Positions 8,381 to 17,700 of a stretch of DNA of 64,000 nt are shown in pieces. Each line of letters starts with the position of its first letter. The stretch's first letter is position 1. The notes under the pieces are model-generated. The model ran no database searches. It saw only the letters and a list, made by a program, of their open reading frames with translations, and had not been told where the DNA came from. The position numbers were made by a program, and so were the translations under genes. Origin of the DNA: an uncultured Roseburia sp. (GTDB lineage: Bacteria; Bacillota; Clostridia; Lachnospirales; Lachnospiraceae); assembly GCA_947088675.1 (NCBI GenBank), contig CAMUHN010000002.1, forward strand, positions 1 through 64,000. Reading direction: 5' to 3'.

Positions 8381-8412
8381 CGAAAAGAGCAGCACCACTG
8401 CTACTCTTTTCG
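8381..8412. terminator. Stem-loop just downstream of the 51-aa ORF
   Basis: Nine-base-pair stem CGAAAAGAG / CTCTTTTCG, extended by AGCA/TGCT after one mismatch. It lies 16 bases past the stop of the minus-strand 51-aa ORF; without a long T-run, terminator function is only likely. Confidence 0.4.
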
Positions 8413-8427
8413 GTTTCCCTGACCGTC

Positions 8428-8583
8428 CTAGTTGTCCTCAATTCCTTTTTGCGTCCGGTCAATCATCTTTCCAATTAATTCCTCGGCCTTTTCGTAGTCC
8501 TTTTCTTTGATTGCTTTTTCCAGCTCTTTCTGGTTTTCCAATTGTTCCCTCAAAAAACTTTTGAATACTGGCATATCGTCCAT
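8428..8583 (-). CDS. 51-aa acidic helical protein
   Basis: ATG at 8583 after GGGAAAGGAG. Sequence begins MDDMPVFKSFLREQLE and continues as a highly charged amphipathic helix (repeated ELEKAIKEKDYEKAEELI pattern), so likely one helical hairpin or coiled coil. It follows the Xre gene at 8677 on the same strand with a 93-bp gap that contains repeated operator-like motifs. Family not recognised; a partner or modulator of the adjacent regulator is possible. Confidence 0.55.
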   Translation of the reverse strand: MDDMPVFKSFLREQLENQKELEKAIKEKDYEKAEELIGKMIDRTQKGIEDN

Positions 8584-8621
8584 TTGTTCTCCTTTCCCCC
8601 TTTCGGGTAATTATATAATAC

Positions 8622-8667
8622 ACTATTTTTAAAGTAATGTCAGTGGTTTTTTACATTATTTTTAAAG
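8622..8667. promoter_or_regulatory. Operator-like inverted motif between small ORF and Xre gene
   Basis: Two facing copies: CTATTTTTAAAGTAATGT (8622-8639) and ACATTATTTTTAAAG (8653-8667). TAATGT and ACATTA form the inverted arms. Related motifs recur upstream of the Xre gene at 8917-8962. Confidence 0.4.
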
Positions 8668-8676
8668 CCATTAATT

Positions 8677-8883
8677 TTAATCATCACTTACATATTTTAT
8701 AATGTTACCCGGTTGCATATCCAATAGCTTACAGATTTTTTCAAGTGCAATGATTCCCACCATTTCACCACGTCGCAAAGACTGTATTGCATTTTCCCCC
8801 AATAGCTTTTCTTTGCGTAGTCTTGCAGTATTATACCCACATTCTTTCAGATTTTCTAACACATCAAATTTATATACAAACAT
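8677..8883 (-). CDS. Small Cro/C1-type (Xre) regulator, 68 aa
   Basis: Start placed at MFVYKFDVLENL (8883), eight bases after GGAGG; two upstream in-frame starts are too close to or before the ribosome site. It is a single helix-turn-helix domain (about 10-62: CGYNTARLRKEKLLGENAIQSLRRGEMVGIIALEKICKLLDMQPG). Motifs related to ACATTATTTTTAAA flank it on both sides, so autoregulation is likely. It shares type but little detail with the 72-aa regulator at 7720. Confidence 0.8.
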   Translation of the reverse strand: MFVYKFDVLENLKECGYNTARLRKEKLLGENAIQSLRRGEMVGIIALEKICKLLDMQPGNIIKYVSDD

Positions 8884-8916
8884 TTTCATCACCTCCAATA
8901 TGCCCATTTATATTAT

Positions 8917-8962
8917 ACATAATTTTTAAATCCATTTCAAGAACTTTACATTATAAATAATG
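8917..8962. promoter_or_regulatory. Operator-like repeats upstream of the Xre gene
   Basis: ACATAATTTTTAAAT (8917-8931) and ACATTATAAATAATG (8948-8962); the latter contains the perfect inverted pair CATTAT-AA-ATAATG. Same core as the sites at 8622-8667. Confidence 0.4.
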
Positions 8963-9284
8963 CGCAAAAGCAAAGCCAATTAAATGCATTATTTCTGGTG
9001 CGCCCGCCTATTGATTTCGCTTTATTTTTGGTGTATCATATGACCATAGCAAACACAAAACAAACTGGTAGTGTCAAGTAATTTATGAAAAACCAAGCCG
9101 AAAAAAATAAGCTCAAATGAACCTTGAAAACTGTAGATTTTGATTCCGATAAGCCCTCGCCAGAAAGCAGGAAAAGGGCGCAATGCCCCCTTTTCTGACT
9201 GACAGGATTATTCATGGGCCTTATGTCAACAGACTTCCGCAGCATATCCTCACAGGCGCCGCTGCCGCCTGTTGCGGTATTCCA

Positions 9285-9577
9285 CGATTCTATTGACAGT
9301 AGCCCCGCTCCGTCTGTGCAGTGCCGTTTTTCTGTATATTCAGGATGGTCTTGTTGGCCAGGAAAGATGAGAAGCTGCCATTTGCCGGGCATGTTATCCG
9401 CGCCATGAAGCATCTCCGCTTCATTGAGGACTTTGTAGTTATTGTGTTTGTGTGGACGCAGGAAGTTGTAGTAAGCAACCCAGAGTCCGCCAGGTCGTAG
9501 TTGGCACCGTCAATGCTGTCAAAGCCGTTTGTATGTCGGTAAGAAGCCTTATAGGTACGGTTCAGCCGCTCGATCAT
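9285..9577 (-). pseudogene. Decayed DDE transposase remnant (IS6-like)
   Basis: The C-terminal part of a DDE transposase read on the minus strand in two frames: MIERLNRTYKASYRHTNGF and GANYDLA, then after a frameshift near 9490 the continuation WVAYYNFLRPHKHNNYK, LNEAEMLHGADNMPGKWQLL. The glutamate of the DDE triad would be the E of IERLNRT. The N-terminal half is missing. The IS6/IS240-type assignment is from recall of this conserved C-terminal style and is tentative. It marks an old insertion within the particle locus, next to the decayed tail tube copy. The stretch 9000-9285 holds no gene I can support. Confidence 0.6.
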
Positions 9578-9680
9578 CTGCTTAAAATCAAAATTACAAA
9601 GCTGTTTCTTCTATCCGCCTGTAACGCTATCTGCCCCACAAAAAAACATTCGCTATTTACGCACAAAACAAAAACCCCCA

Positions 9681-9814
9681 ATTCAAAAACACACGTTATT
9701 TACGATTTTTTCCCTGTTCCTGTAAAGGAAAAACAAAAATATTACAACATATCATAATCAGGACAGTTCGCCTGCCCTTTTTATATAGACAAAAAATCAA
9801 CGAAAGAAAACGAC
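9681..9814 (+). promoter_or_regulatory. Repeated leader, copy C (before decayed tube gene)
   Basis: Has ACACGTTATTTACG and the aligned hexamers TTTACG-16 bases-TGTAAA (9699-9726), then ATAATCAGGACAGTTCGCCTG and a T-run, the same hairpin position as copy A with one mismatch in the stem. The ribosome site is degenerate (GAAAGAAAA). Confidence 0.5.
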
Positions 9815-9925
9815 ATGACAAACACTCCAAACACAGCACACAAAAACTTGTTAGCCTGCACCGCTGATTTCGCCTATTATGTGAACAGTTCCCCTGACAC
9901 CGGAAAGCATAAGCTATCTCTGTGA
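9815..9925 (+). pseudogene. Truncated second copy of the tail tube gene
   Basis: A 36-codon ORF starting MTNTPNT and containing LLACTADFAYYV, clearly homologous to the N-terminus of the intact tube gene at 6338 (LVSTADFAYYVGG). It ends in a stop after TGKHKLSL. Because it stands directly upstream of the tape measure block, it may be the original tube gene position, with the intact copy at 6338 being the retained duplicate. Confidence 0.7.
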
Positions 9926-10017
9926 TTGAATTATCTAAAGCCCAACTACCCAAAATTAAAATAACAGGTAACTTCGGGAGTACGGAAAAAAGATATTAAT
10001 ATAAAATCATACTACTG

Positions 10018-10046
10018 TTGAAAAACACTGCCCTGCATGATATACT
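10018..10046 (+). promoter_or_regulatory. Strong sigma-A-type promoter
   Basis: TTGAAA (10018-10023), 17-base spacer, TATACT (10041-10046). It fires toward the small ORF at 10065 and the Ig-like protein at 10361. Confidence 0.6.
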
Positions 10047-10064
10047 ATTGAAAAAACAGAAGAA

Positions 10065-10223
10065 ATGGCGCTAATCCAATACCCTGACTGTAACCATATG
10101 AACACAACTCAAATTCCAACCCCATATCTTCCAAGTGATCACTTACCCAAAATAAATACCGTAAGAAACAAAAAACAACAAGATATGATACAAATACCTC
10201 TCCCGGAACATGCATACATTTAA
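10065..10223 (+). pseudogene. Decayed zinc-ribbon ORF, 52 aa
   Basis: Begins MALIQYPDCNHMNTTQ. This closely resembles the common zinc-ribbon opening MALIxCPxCGxxIS, but the first CPxC cysteine has become Tyr, the Gly an Asn, and the second cysteine pair is absent, so zinc cannot be bound. It follows the promoter at 10018 and precedes a membrane-anchored Ig-like protein; zinc ribbons are often fused to such proteins in Firmicutes. Probably a relic or a diverged leader peptide. Confidence 0.4.
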
Positions 10224-10360
10224 GACGCTTCCTTTCGTCTGCATAACTGAAATATTGATACTGCAAAACTCAAACAAAAACGTTCGGAATTTTCAGGATC
10301 CCCGCTTTTTCATCTGCCGCACGGATTCCTGTCCGCCCAAAACAGAGAGGAGTAAATCAT

Positions 10361-11353
10361 ATGTCATATTATTATTACTACGGCCCTTCCAAATTAAAAA
10401 AATACGGCATACCGGCCGTCATCCTTATCGCCATTGTTGTTTTTATCGCCATGGTATTCTATTCCAATAAAATTGTCATCAAACAAAATATCTTTACAAT
10501 AGAGGTCGGCACCCCCGTCGACTACGGGGCTATTATTTCCTGCAATAAAGAAGATAACATTTATATTTCCCTGAAGTCCGGTTTTATAAATACATTAAAA
10601 CCCGGAAACTATGAACTGGAATACCGGGTTGCATACTACACCGACGCACACTACTTCACAGCCAACGTTGAACTTGTAGACACCACTCCCCCGGAACTGA
10701 CTGTCGTCAAAACCGAAGTTCCATGGATGTCCAACCCCAAACTGCTGGATGACGATTACATCACAGTAACTGACTACGGCGACGACAAACCAAAAGTGGA
10801 AATCATAGACGGGGAAGTGGACACCACAAAGGGCGGCGAATACGAGGTCACATACCAGATGACAGACAGATCCTGCAATTCCGCTACACAGAAAGTAACC
10901 TATACGGTCAACGAAAACCTCCCGAAGGACTGCACGGAGCATGAAAGAGAATTGTATGCCATGCTGCAGGGGGACTGGTCCGGCGGCACAACCAGCGATA
11001 CAAGAAATGGTTATGTAAGTCATGATATACGCCATATGCTTCGGTTTGAGGGAAACCACTACCTTTACAAAAATACAAATGATACCGTCTATACCGGCAC
11101 ATATACCATTAACGAATTTCTCACTCCAACCCACGTAGATGAGGGAGATAACGTTCTGTTTTGCGTAGTACTATCTGAATATATAAAAGACCCGCCCCGA
11201 TTGTTTTGTTATGGTAGTGGCACAAATATTGGACTTTCTGACAAATATGCCAATATGAACTGGTTCAAAAGTTACACAGGATTCGGGAAAGTATATTCAA
11301 AAATACCCGAATTTAACAAAAAATACAGCGTTCAGCACCTGCTATCGGAATGA
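10361..11353 (+). CDS. Membrane-anchored protein with Ig-like (DUF5011-type) domain
   Basis: 330 aa; ATG after GAGAGGAG. A Tyr-rich N-terminus (SYYYYYG) is followed by one membrane helix (about 16-34, signal anchor). The outside part has beta-rich Ig/cadherin-like segments: about 40-110 (IEVGTPVDYGAIIS, NTLKPGNYELEYRVAYYTDA) and about 112-188, where VDTTPPELTVV and TTKGGEYEVTYQMTDRSCNSATQKVTYTV fit DUF5011. Residues about 200-330 form a lipocalin-like beta module (MLQGDWSGGTT). The stop overlaps the next small ORF as ATGA. It lies inside the tail locus but does not resemble a tail component; a surface protein or cargo is conceivable. Confidence 0.6.
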   Translation: MSYYYYYGPSKLKKYGIPAVILIAIVVFIAMVFYSNKIVIKQNIFTIEVGTPVDYGAIISCNKEDNIYISLKSGFINTLKPGNYELEYRVAYYTDAHYFTANVELVDTTPPELTVVKTEVPWMSNPKLLDDDYITVTDYGDDKPKVEIIDGEVDTTKGGEYEVTYQMTDRSCNSATQKVTYTVNENLPKDCTEHERELYAMLQGDWSGGTTSDTRNGYVSHDIRHMLRFEGNHYLYKNTNDTVYTGTYTINEFLTPTHVDEGDNVLFCVVLSEYIKDPPRLFCYGSGTNIGLSDKYANMNWFKSYTGFGKVYSKIPEFNKKYSVQHLLSE

Positions 11354-11502
11354 GATCAGAAGACGTTCTTGACAGTTCCTGGGGAGAACCAAAATGCAAA
11401 AACATACTGGAAGATGATATAAGAACTCTGGAACAGTGGTGCTACTCCAGAACAAAATATATCTGCTTTAAAGACGGCATTGTAACCGAAATCGTAGAAT
11501 AA
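11350..11502 (+). CDS. 50-aa BamE/SmpA-like mini-domain
   Basis: Translationally coupled to the preceding gene by an ATGA overlap. Pattern MRSEDVLDSSWGEPK, EQWCYSRTKYICFKDGIVTEI resembles the core of the BamE/SmpA-like fold (a V-x-x-x-WG-x-P turn, EQW-Y strand and FxDGIV strand), here without its usual lipoprotein N-terminus. It may be the last domain of the Ig-like protein detached by a stop, or a small partner. It is followed at once by a strong terminator. Confidence 0.45.
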   Translation: MRSEDVLDSSWGEPKCKNILEDDIRTLEQWCYSRTKYICFKDGIVTEIVE

Positions 11503-11516
11503 CAGGGAAATATAGG

Positions 11517-11555
11517 AAAAGACATCTTATTATGACAAAATAAGATGTCTTTTTT
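11517..11555 (+). terminator. Strong intrinsic terminator
   Basis: Perfect 15-bp stem AAAAGACATCTTATT / AATAAGATGTCTTTT with a 7-base loop, running into a T-tract. It separates the Ig-like protein unit from the tape measure operon. Confidence 0.85.
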
Positions 11556-11584
11556 ATGCAGAAAAATGAAAGGAGACGTTTTCA

Positions 11585-11722
11585 ATGAACTTCACTGTAA
11601 AAAAGAAAAGCGGGACGCCGCCCATGTCTGTATGCAAAAATTTAAAATCCGTATGCAAAACCAAAATCCCCTATTTCCGTATCCGATGCCCCTGCCCGCG
11701 ATACTTTCCGCACGGAAATTAA
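11585..11722 (+). CDS. 45-aa basic, Cys-rich small ORF before the tape measure
   Basis: ATG eight bases after AAAGGAG. Begins MNFTVKKKSGTPPMSVC and contains four cysteines, with CPCP near the end. It occupies the place where siphophages usually keep tail-assembly chaperones (gpG/gpGT), but is far too short and shows no resemblance to them. A longer overlapping frame exists but lacks a good ribosome site. Function unknown. Confidence 0.4.
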   Translation: MNFTVKKKSGTPPMSVCKNLKSVCKTKIPYFRIRCPCPRYFPHGN

Positions 11723-11782
11723 GTGAAAAAACAGACGCACCTTTCCCAACATCCAATTTCAAAAAGATAAGGAGAAACAGAT

Positions 11783-14700
11783 ATGAGTAATCATTTACAA
11801 TCCCTGAAAAAGACTATACAGAACTTTTTTGACAGCCTCTCGGAGAATGCCCTTGTGTCTAAATTTATCAACTTTCACATTGAACCGGTCATACAGGCAA
11901 TCTCGCAAGCTACAGAAAACATAAAACAATTCGATTCCCTGAAAACAGAACTGCAGATGCTGTCCGGCATATCGGATACAACCGCCAAATCCCTGATCCA
12001 GTCATACAATACGCTGGCAAAGGATTTAAGCGTCACCACAAAAACCGTTGCAGAAGCCTCCAATCAGTTCCTGCAGATGGGGGAAGACATTGCAAATATA
12101 AACGATCTGGTTCAAAGTTCTCAAGTCCTGTCAAAAACCGGGATGATCGAACAGGCTGCCGCGGCAGATTACCTGCGCGCAAGTTTAAACGGTTACCAGA
12201 TTGCAGCCACGGATGCCCTTACTATTGTTTCCAAACTTACCGCTGTCAATGAAAAAGCCGGCATTTCAGCCGGCAGCCTTGCCGAAGCAATAGCGCTGTG
12301 CGCCGATTCTGCGCATACTGCCGGAACATCCATGGACAGGCTGGCCGGATATACCGCCGTCATAGGCAAATCCACAGAACAGTCCATGGCCGACGCAGGA
12401 AACTCACTTTCCTCGATGTTTCGCCGTTTCAATTCCCTGAAAGCGGGCAAACTGACCGATGAACAGACAGGAGAATCGCTTTCCGATCTGAACATCCTCT
12501 TAAACAGCCTTGACATACACCTGCAGGACACTGCAAATTCCTATCTTACTTTTGACAACGTCCTTGACCAGGTCAGTAAAAGCTGGAACAACCTGACAAA
12601 GACAGAACAGGACGCCCTTTCCGCCGCCATTGACGGCCCAAACCAAGGCAGGGATTTTGCCGCACTGATGGACAACTACTCCGCCGCCCTCGACTATTCC
12701 AAAACAGCCGCCAGCTCCGCCGGAAATGCCCTGCAGCAATACGGCGTATATCAGGATTCCGTAGAAGCAAAAACAAACGAATTAACGGCATCACTGGAAG
12801 CGCTGTTTACAGACACCATCTCGGAGGGTACCTGCAAAAGCATTTTAGACGCCACGACCGGGCTTGTGAAAATGCTGGATACGCTCGGACTGATAAAAGG
12901 GGCACTGGCAGGAATCGTCGCCATGGGGGCCTCAAAAGCGCTGGTTTCCATGACAACAGGAATTATGGCCGGCATTAAAAGCACCTCGCAGTTAACAAAC
13001 GCCATGACCTCAATCAGGAATGACAGAAGCAAAGACAACCTGAAACTTGTCGGATCACAAAGTAAAGATTTATCCGATAAGCAGTTAAAACTGCTGTTGT
13101 CAGGAAACAATCTGGATAATGGCGAGCACGAAACCATATTAAAGGGGATGGGGAAAAAAAAGCCGGAACGGAAACAAATACTGTCGTCCCTTGCATCCGG
13201 ACAAAATCAAAACAACTCATCCAACAAACCCGCTTTCTCTATCAAAGGAGCCGGGCAGGCATTGGCCGTGGCAGCCAAAGCAAACCCAATAGGCGCTGTT
13301 ACAACAGGAATAGCAGCTGCCGTCACCATTATATCTACCATATCCTCCATGGCCAAAAGGCAAAAAGAAGAAGCCGCACAGGCGTTGAAAAACGCTGTTT
13401 CCGAATATGACTCCATAAAATCAAACCTGGACAATATCAATTCCAGACTGAAAGAACAGGAGACAATCAAAAATAAATTACTGGCGAAAGAACACCTCAC
13501 CTATGCGGAAAAAGGACAGTTGGAAGAACTTCAGGCGATCACAGGCGAAATGAAAATACAGGCCGATATCGAAGAAAAAAAACTGAAACGTGCTTCCAGA
13601 GAGGTCGCTGAAAAAACAATTGAAAACCACAAAAAAGGATACGGGCAATACGACGTGTCCAATGAGGAGCTCGATAAAAAACAGGAAGCGGCCAGCGCAG
13701 ACGGCAATTTCTTTGTTTCTGACGGCGAATACGATATCACAGGCAATATCGCCGTATACACCAAATATCAGAAACTGATAGAAGAAACACGGGAAAAACT
13801 GAAACAGGCACTAAAAGAAGATGACGGCTCAGAGGAGTATGACAGGGTTATCAGAGATTATGAAGATTCTATCGGAGATTATGAGGAAGGCCTGAACGAT
13901 ACATCTGAAGTATTGGAACAAAGCCTGGGAGACCTAACGACACAAAGATCCGACATACGGCAGCAATACAACGAAGCCGTCAAAAAACAAAATACAGGCC
14001 AGATCCTTGAGCCTGCAGAACAGGATACCATTAAAACTTATGAAGACATGTCGAACGCGATCAAAATGATTTACGAATCTCTTGACCCTAACGCATGGAA
14101 CGAACTGGAAATTTCAAATATCCTCGACTCACCCGGCATCGAAAAAAGCAAAACACAGCTGATCGAATTGGCAAAAGCCGGAAAAATTACGCCGGATATG
14201 CTTGAAGATTATCCAAAACTAAACAACGCCATCAAAGAAAGCGATCTTATCCTGAAGGACGGAACGACAGCCGCCCAATCATTCTGCGAACAAATCAATG
14301 CACTGGCAAGCGCCTCCGGAGAATACGGCGCCAATTTTAAATTCAACGGCTTTACCGAAGAACAATCCAATGCCATTGATGAGTTTCAATCTAAAATGCA
14401 GAAACTGAGCGCTGCCAGATCCCGAATCCAGTATGGCGACAAATCAGGTATCACAGATCTCATCCAGGAATTTCCGGAATTGCAGGGAAAGACAGAAAAT
14501 CTGGACGAAGCCCTAAATGAACTAGCGGAACAGTCGTTTGACAAATTGCAGGACACTCTGGGCGAGCATATTCCGCCCGAAGTCAAAGATGACCTGGAAA
14601 CAATAAAAAACGCAGCGACCGGCGCCGCCCCGCTGCTCTCGGAATCGTTCGACCGCATCCAAAGCTCCTATAGCGCAATGGAGGAAATGAAAAGCGCCAT

Positions 14701-17700
14701 GGCCTCCGGAAACCTGACAGACTCCCTGCTGTCTTCCATAAGCGCCCTGGACCCTGTCCTAAACGACCTTGTCTCCGGCTTCCACAGCGGCGCAGTCAGT
14801 GCGGACGAGCTCTACCAGGCCCTGCAGAACCATTACAACGTAGACCTGCAAAATTACGGCAAAGCGCTGATTGAAAAAAACCTGTACAGCAAAGATTTTT
14901 ATCAGGGCCTTGTGCTTACAGACGCAGAAGCCGTAAACGCATTCCTCGCCAACTACGGCATCGACCTGCGAAACTGCAAGACAGTCAACGACGCCAAAGT
15001 CGCCATCGCAGCGGCCACCGTCCAAAAGATATCCTCCATCTGGTCACAATACTATAACCTCTATAACAAAGATAAAACTGATATTGATCCTGAAGCCAGA
15101 AACGCACTGAAAGAATCCGCCGCGCACGGGGATGCGCAGGCACAGGCGCAGCTGGCTGCAATCGAACAGCAGGAGGCCCTCCAGAGACAGGCCGAGGAGG
15201 ACCTCAACAAGATTATCTACAGCAGCGCCGGCAAAAACTTTGGCGACATCGGTTCCAAACTGGATACGGCCGCAAAATCCCCCGGCTCCGGCAGCGCCGC
15301 CGAAAGCGCCGCAAAAGAGACGGCCGAGACATTTAACTTTATCGAAACGCTCCTCTCCCGCCTGTCCGACCGGTTCAGCCGGTTAAAGAGCGCCGGGGAA
15401 AATACGTTCAAATCGCTTGCCAAACGGGCCGGGGCCTACACGGCGGCGCTGGACGTCGTAAAGAACCAGATTTCCGCACAGACGAAAGCCTATAACACCT
15501 ATATGGCCAAAGCAAACGAAGTCGGGCTGGACGAATACTGGGCCGCGCAGGTGCGCGACGGCAGCCTCTCGATTGCCGACGTCACCGACGAGAACCTGAA
15601 GCAGAAAATAAAAGACTACCAGAACTGGTACGAAAAGGCGCTCGCCTGCGGCAGCGCACTGGAAGATTTAAACAGGCAGCAGACAGAACTGGTACAGGCC
15701 AAAATCGAACTCGTCATTTCAAAATATGACAGCCTGCTCCAGCAGATGTCCGGCGCAAACGACAGGATCCAGAATAAAATCGACATCAAAGAAGCATGGG
15801 GGTTTACCGCGGGAAAGGCCAACTATACCACGATGAACAAAAACATCATCAAACAGATCGGCTACACCGCCAGACAGAACTCCGAGCTGAAAGAGCTGCT
15901 GCCCACGGTTGAAAAGGCCTCGCAGGCGTGGTACGAATACAGCCAGCGGCTGGACGCAAACAAAGCGTCACAGCAGGAACTAAAGAAAGCCATGGCGGAA
16001 AACGCAAAAGCCGCCGCCGCGCTCGCCGGAGAAAAAGCGGCTGCAAAGGCAGAAAAGTATGACGCGAAAAATGAGCTGTACGACGCAAAAATCGACAATG
16101 CCGTCAGCGCTAAATCAAAAAACAAACATATTGACAAAAAGATTTCACAGATTGATAAAAAAGACGCCGCATACCAAAACGCCTTAAAAACAGACAAAAA
16201 GAACCTGTCCGGCGCCAGAAAAAAACTCGGTAAATGGAAAAGTACAAAAGAAAATAAATCCCTGCTGAAAAAAATCAGAAAATATACCAAAGCATCTAAG
16301 CGGATTCCGAAAGACCTGTTAGACAAAGCTTACAAATTAAAGGATAACGGCAAGCTTTACAATGCCTGTCTTCAGTACAATTCCTATTTTGATGCAGTTT
16401 TAGCAGACAAAGAAACTGCCGACCTGTTCAAAGAGACGGCAAAACAGGAAAAAGCCGACCTTGCGATGGAAAAATTCAACAATATTTCCACTGAGTATGA
16501 CCAAAAGATGGCCGCAAATCAGCAGAAAAAGACCTCCATCCAAAACCGGATCGCCCTTGCAGAAGAACAGGGACACAGCGTAAGCGCTTCCCATTATAAA
16601 AACCTGATCTCCGCCGAATCTGCAGAGCAAAAGAAACAGGAAGAAAAGCGAAAAGCCCTGCAGAACGCAATGAATAAGGCGCTCGCCGACGGAAGTATCA
16701 AAAAGGGCTCCGAGGAATGGTATTCGATGGCAGAAGCAATCAACGAAGTGACAAACGCGATCGACGAGAGCACAAAATCCCTGGCAGAATACAATAACGC
16801 ACTGCGGCAGCTGCAGTGGGACGCTTTCGATGCGGCCATGGAAACAACAAAACGCACGAACAGCGAAGCCGACTTTTACCTGAACCTGATGGACAACGAA
16901 AAAATGACAGAGGAGGACGGCAGTCTCACCAAATACGGCAGCGCGTCCCTGCATCTTCACCAGGCTAAATACGGGCAGTATATTGCACAGGCAAAAGCTT
17001 ATCAGAAAGAATATCAGGAACTTCTTGCGACAGGCGACTTAAACGACAATAACGTGATAGCGCGCCTGCGCGATCTGGAAGACGCATATCGCGACGCGCT
17101 TCTTTCCGCCAGAGAGGAAAACAACTCCGTCATCGATCTGATCCGCGCCAGCTATGACGCGCAGCTGGAATCACTGAGCGGTCTGATTTCGAAATTCAAA
17201 GACTTAAAGCAAAACGAAAAAGACGCTTACGAATACCAGAAAAACATTGCGGAAAAGACAAAAAACATTGCCTCGCTGCAAAAACAGCTGCAGTCATACG
17301 GCGCAAACGACACCGAAGAAGCGCGCGCAAAAGTACAGAAGTTAAAAGTCGAACTGGACGCCGCACAGCAGGAACTGGAAGAAACGGAATACGACAAATA
17401 TCTTTCCGACACAAACGAAATGTTGGACAGCCTCTACAACGACTATGAAGCCTTTATCGACAAAAAACTAAACGACACAAACGGCCTGCTGGAACAGTTA
17501 AAGATCAGCAGCCAAACTGCCGCTTCCACGATAACGACTCTGAACGAACTGCTCGCCGGCGTATCGTCTGACGGAAGCATCAGCGTTTCGCTCAAAGAAG
17601 CCGTAGAAAATCCGGGCGCTGCAGCGCCGCCGAAGCCAGAAACCGATGCCGCTCCAACACCGGGACCGGAAAGTCAGCCGCAGCTTCCGGCTCAGACGCC

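Noticed and set aside
10045..10266. 73-aa minus-strand ORF opposite the zinc-ribbon relic
   Set aside because: No ribosome site and composition of an antisense shadow; the plus strand carries the promoter and the recognisable MALIQ start.
11545..11790. 81-aa ORF overlapping the 45-aa ORF before the tape measure
   Set aside because: Begins inside the terminator without a ribosome site; the overlapping 45-aa frame has a proper one.
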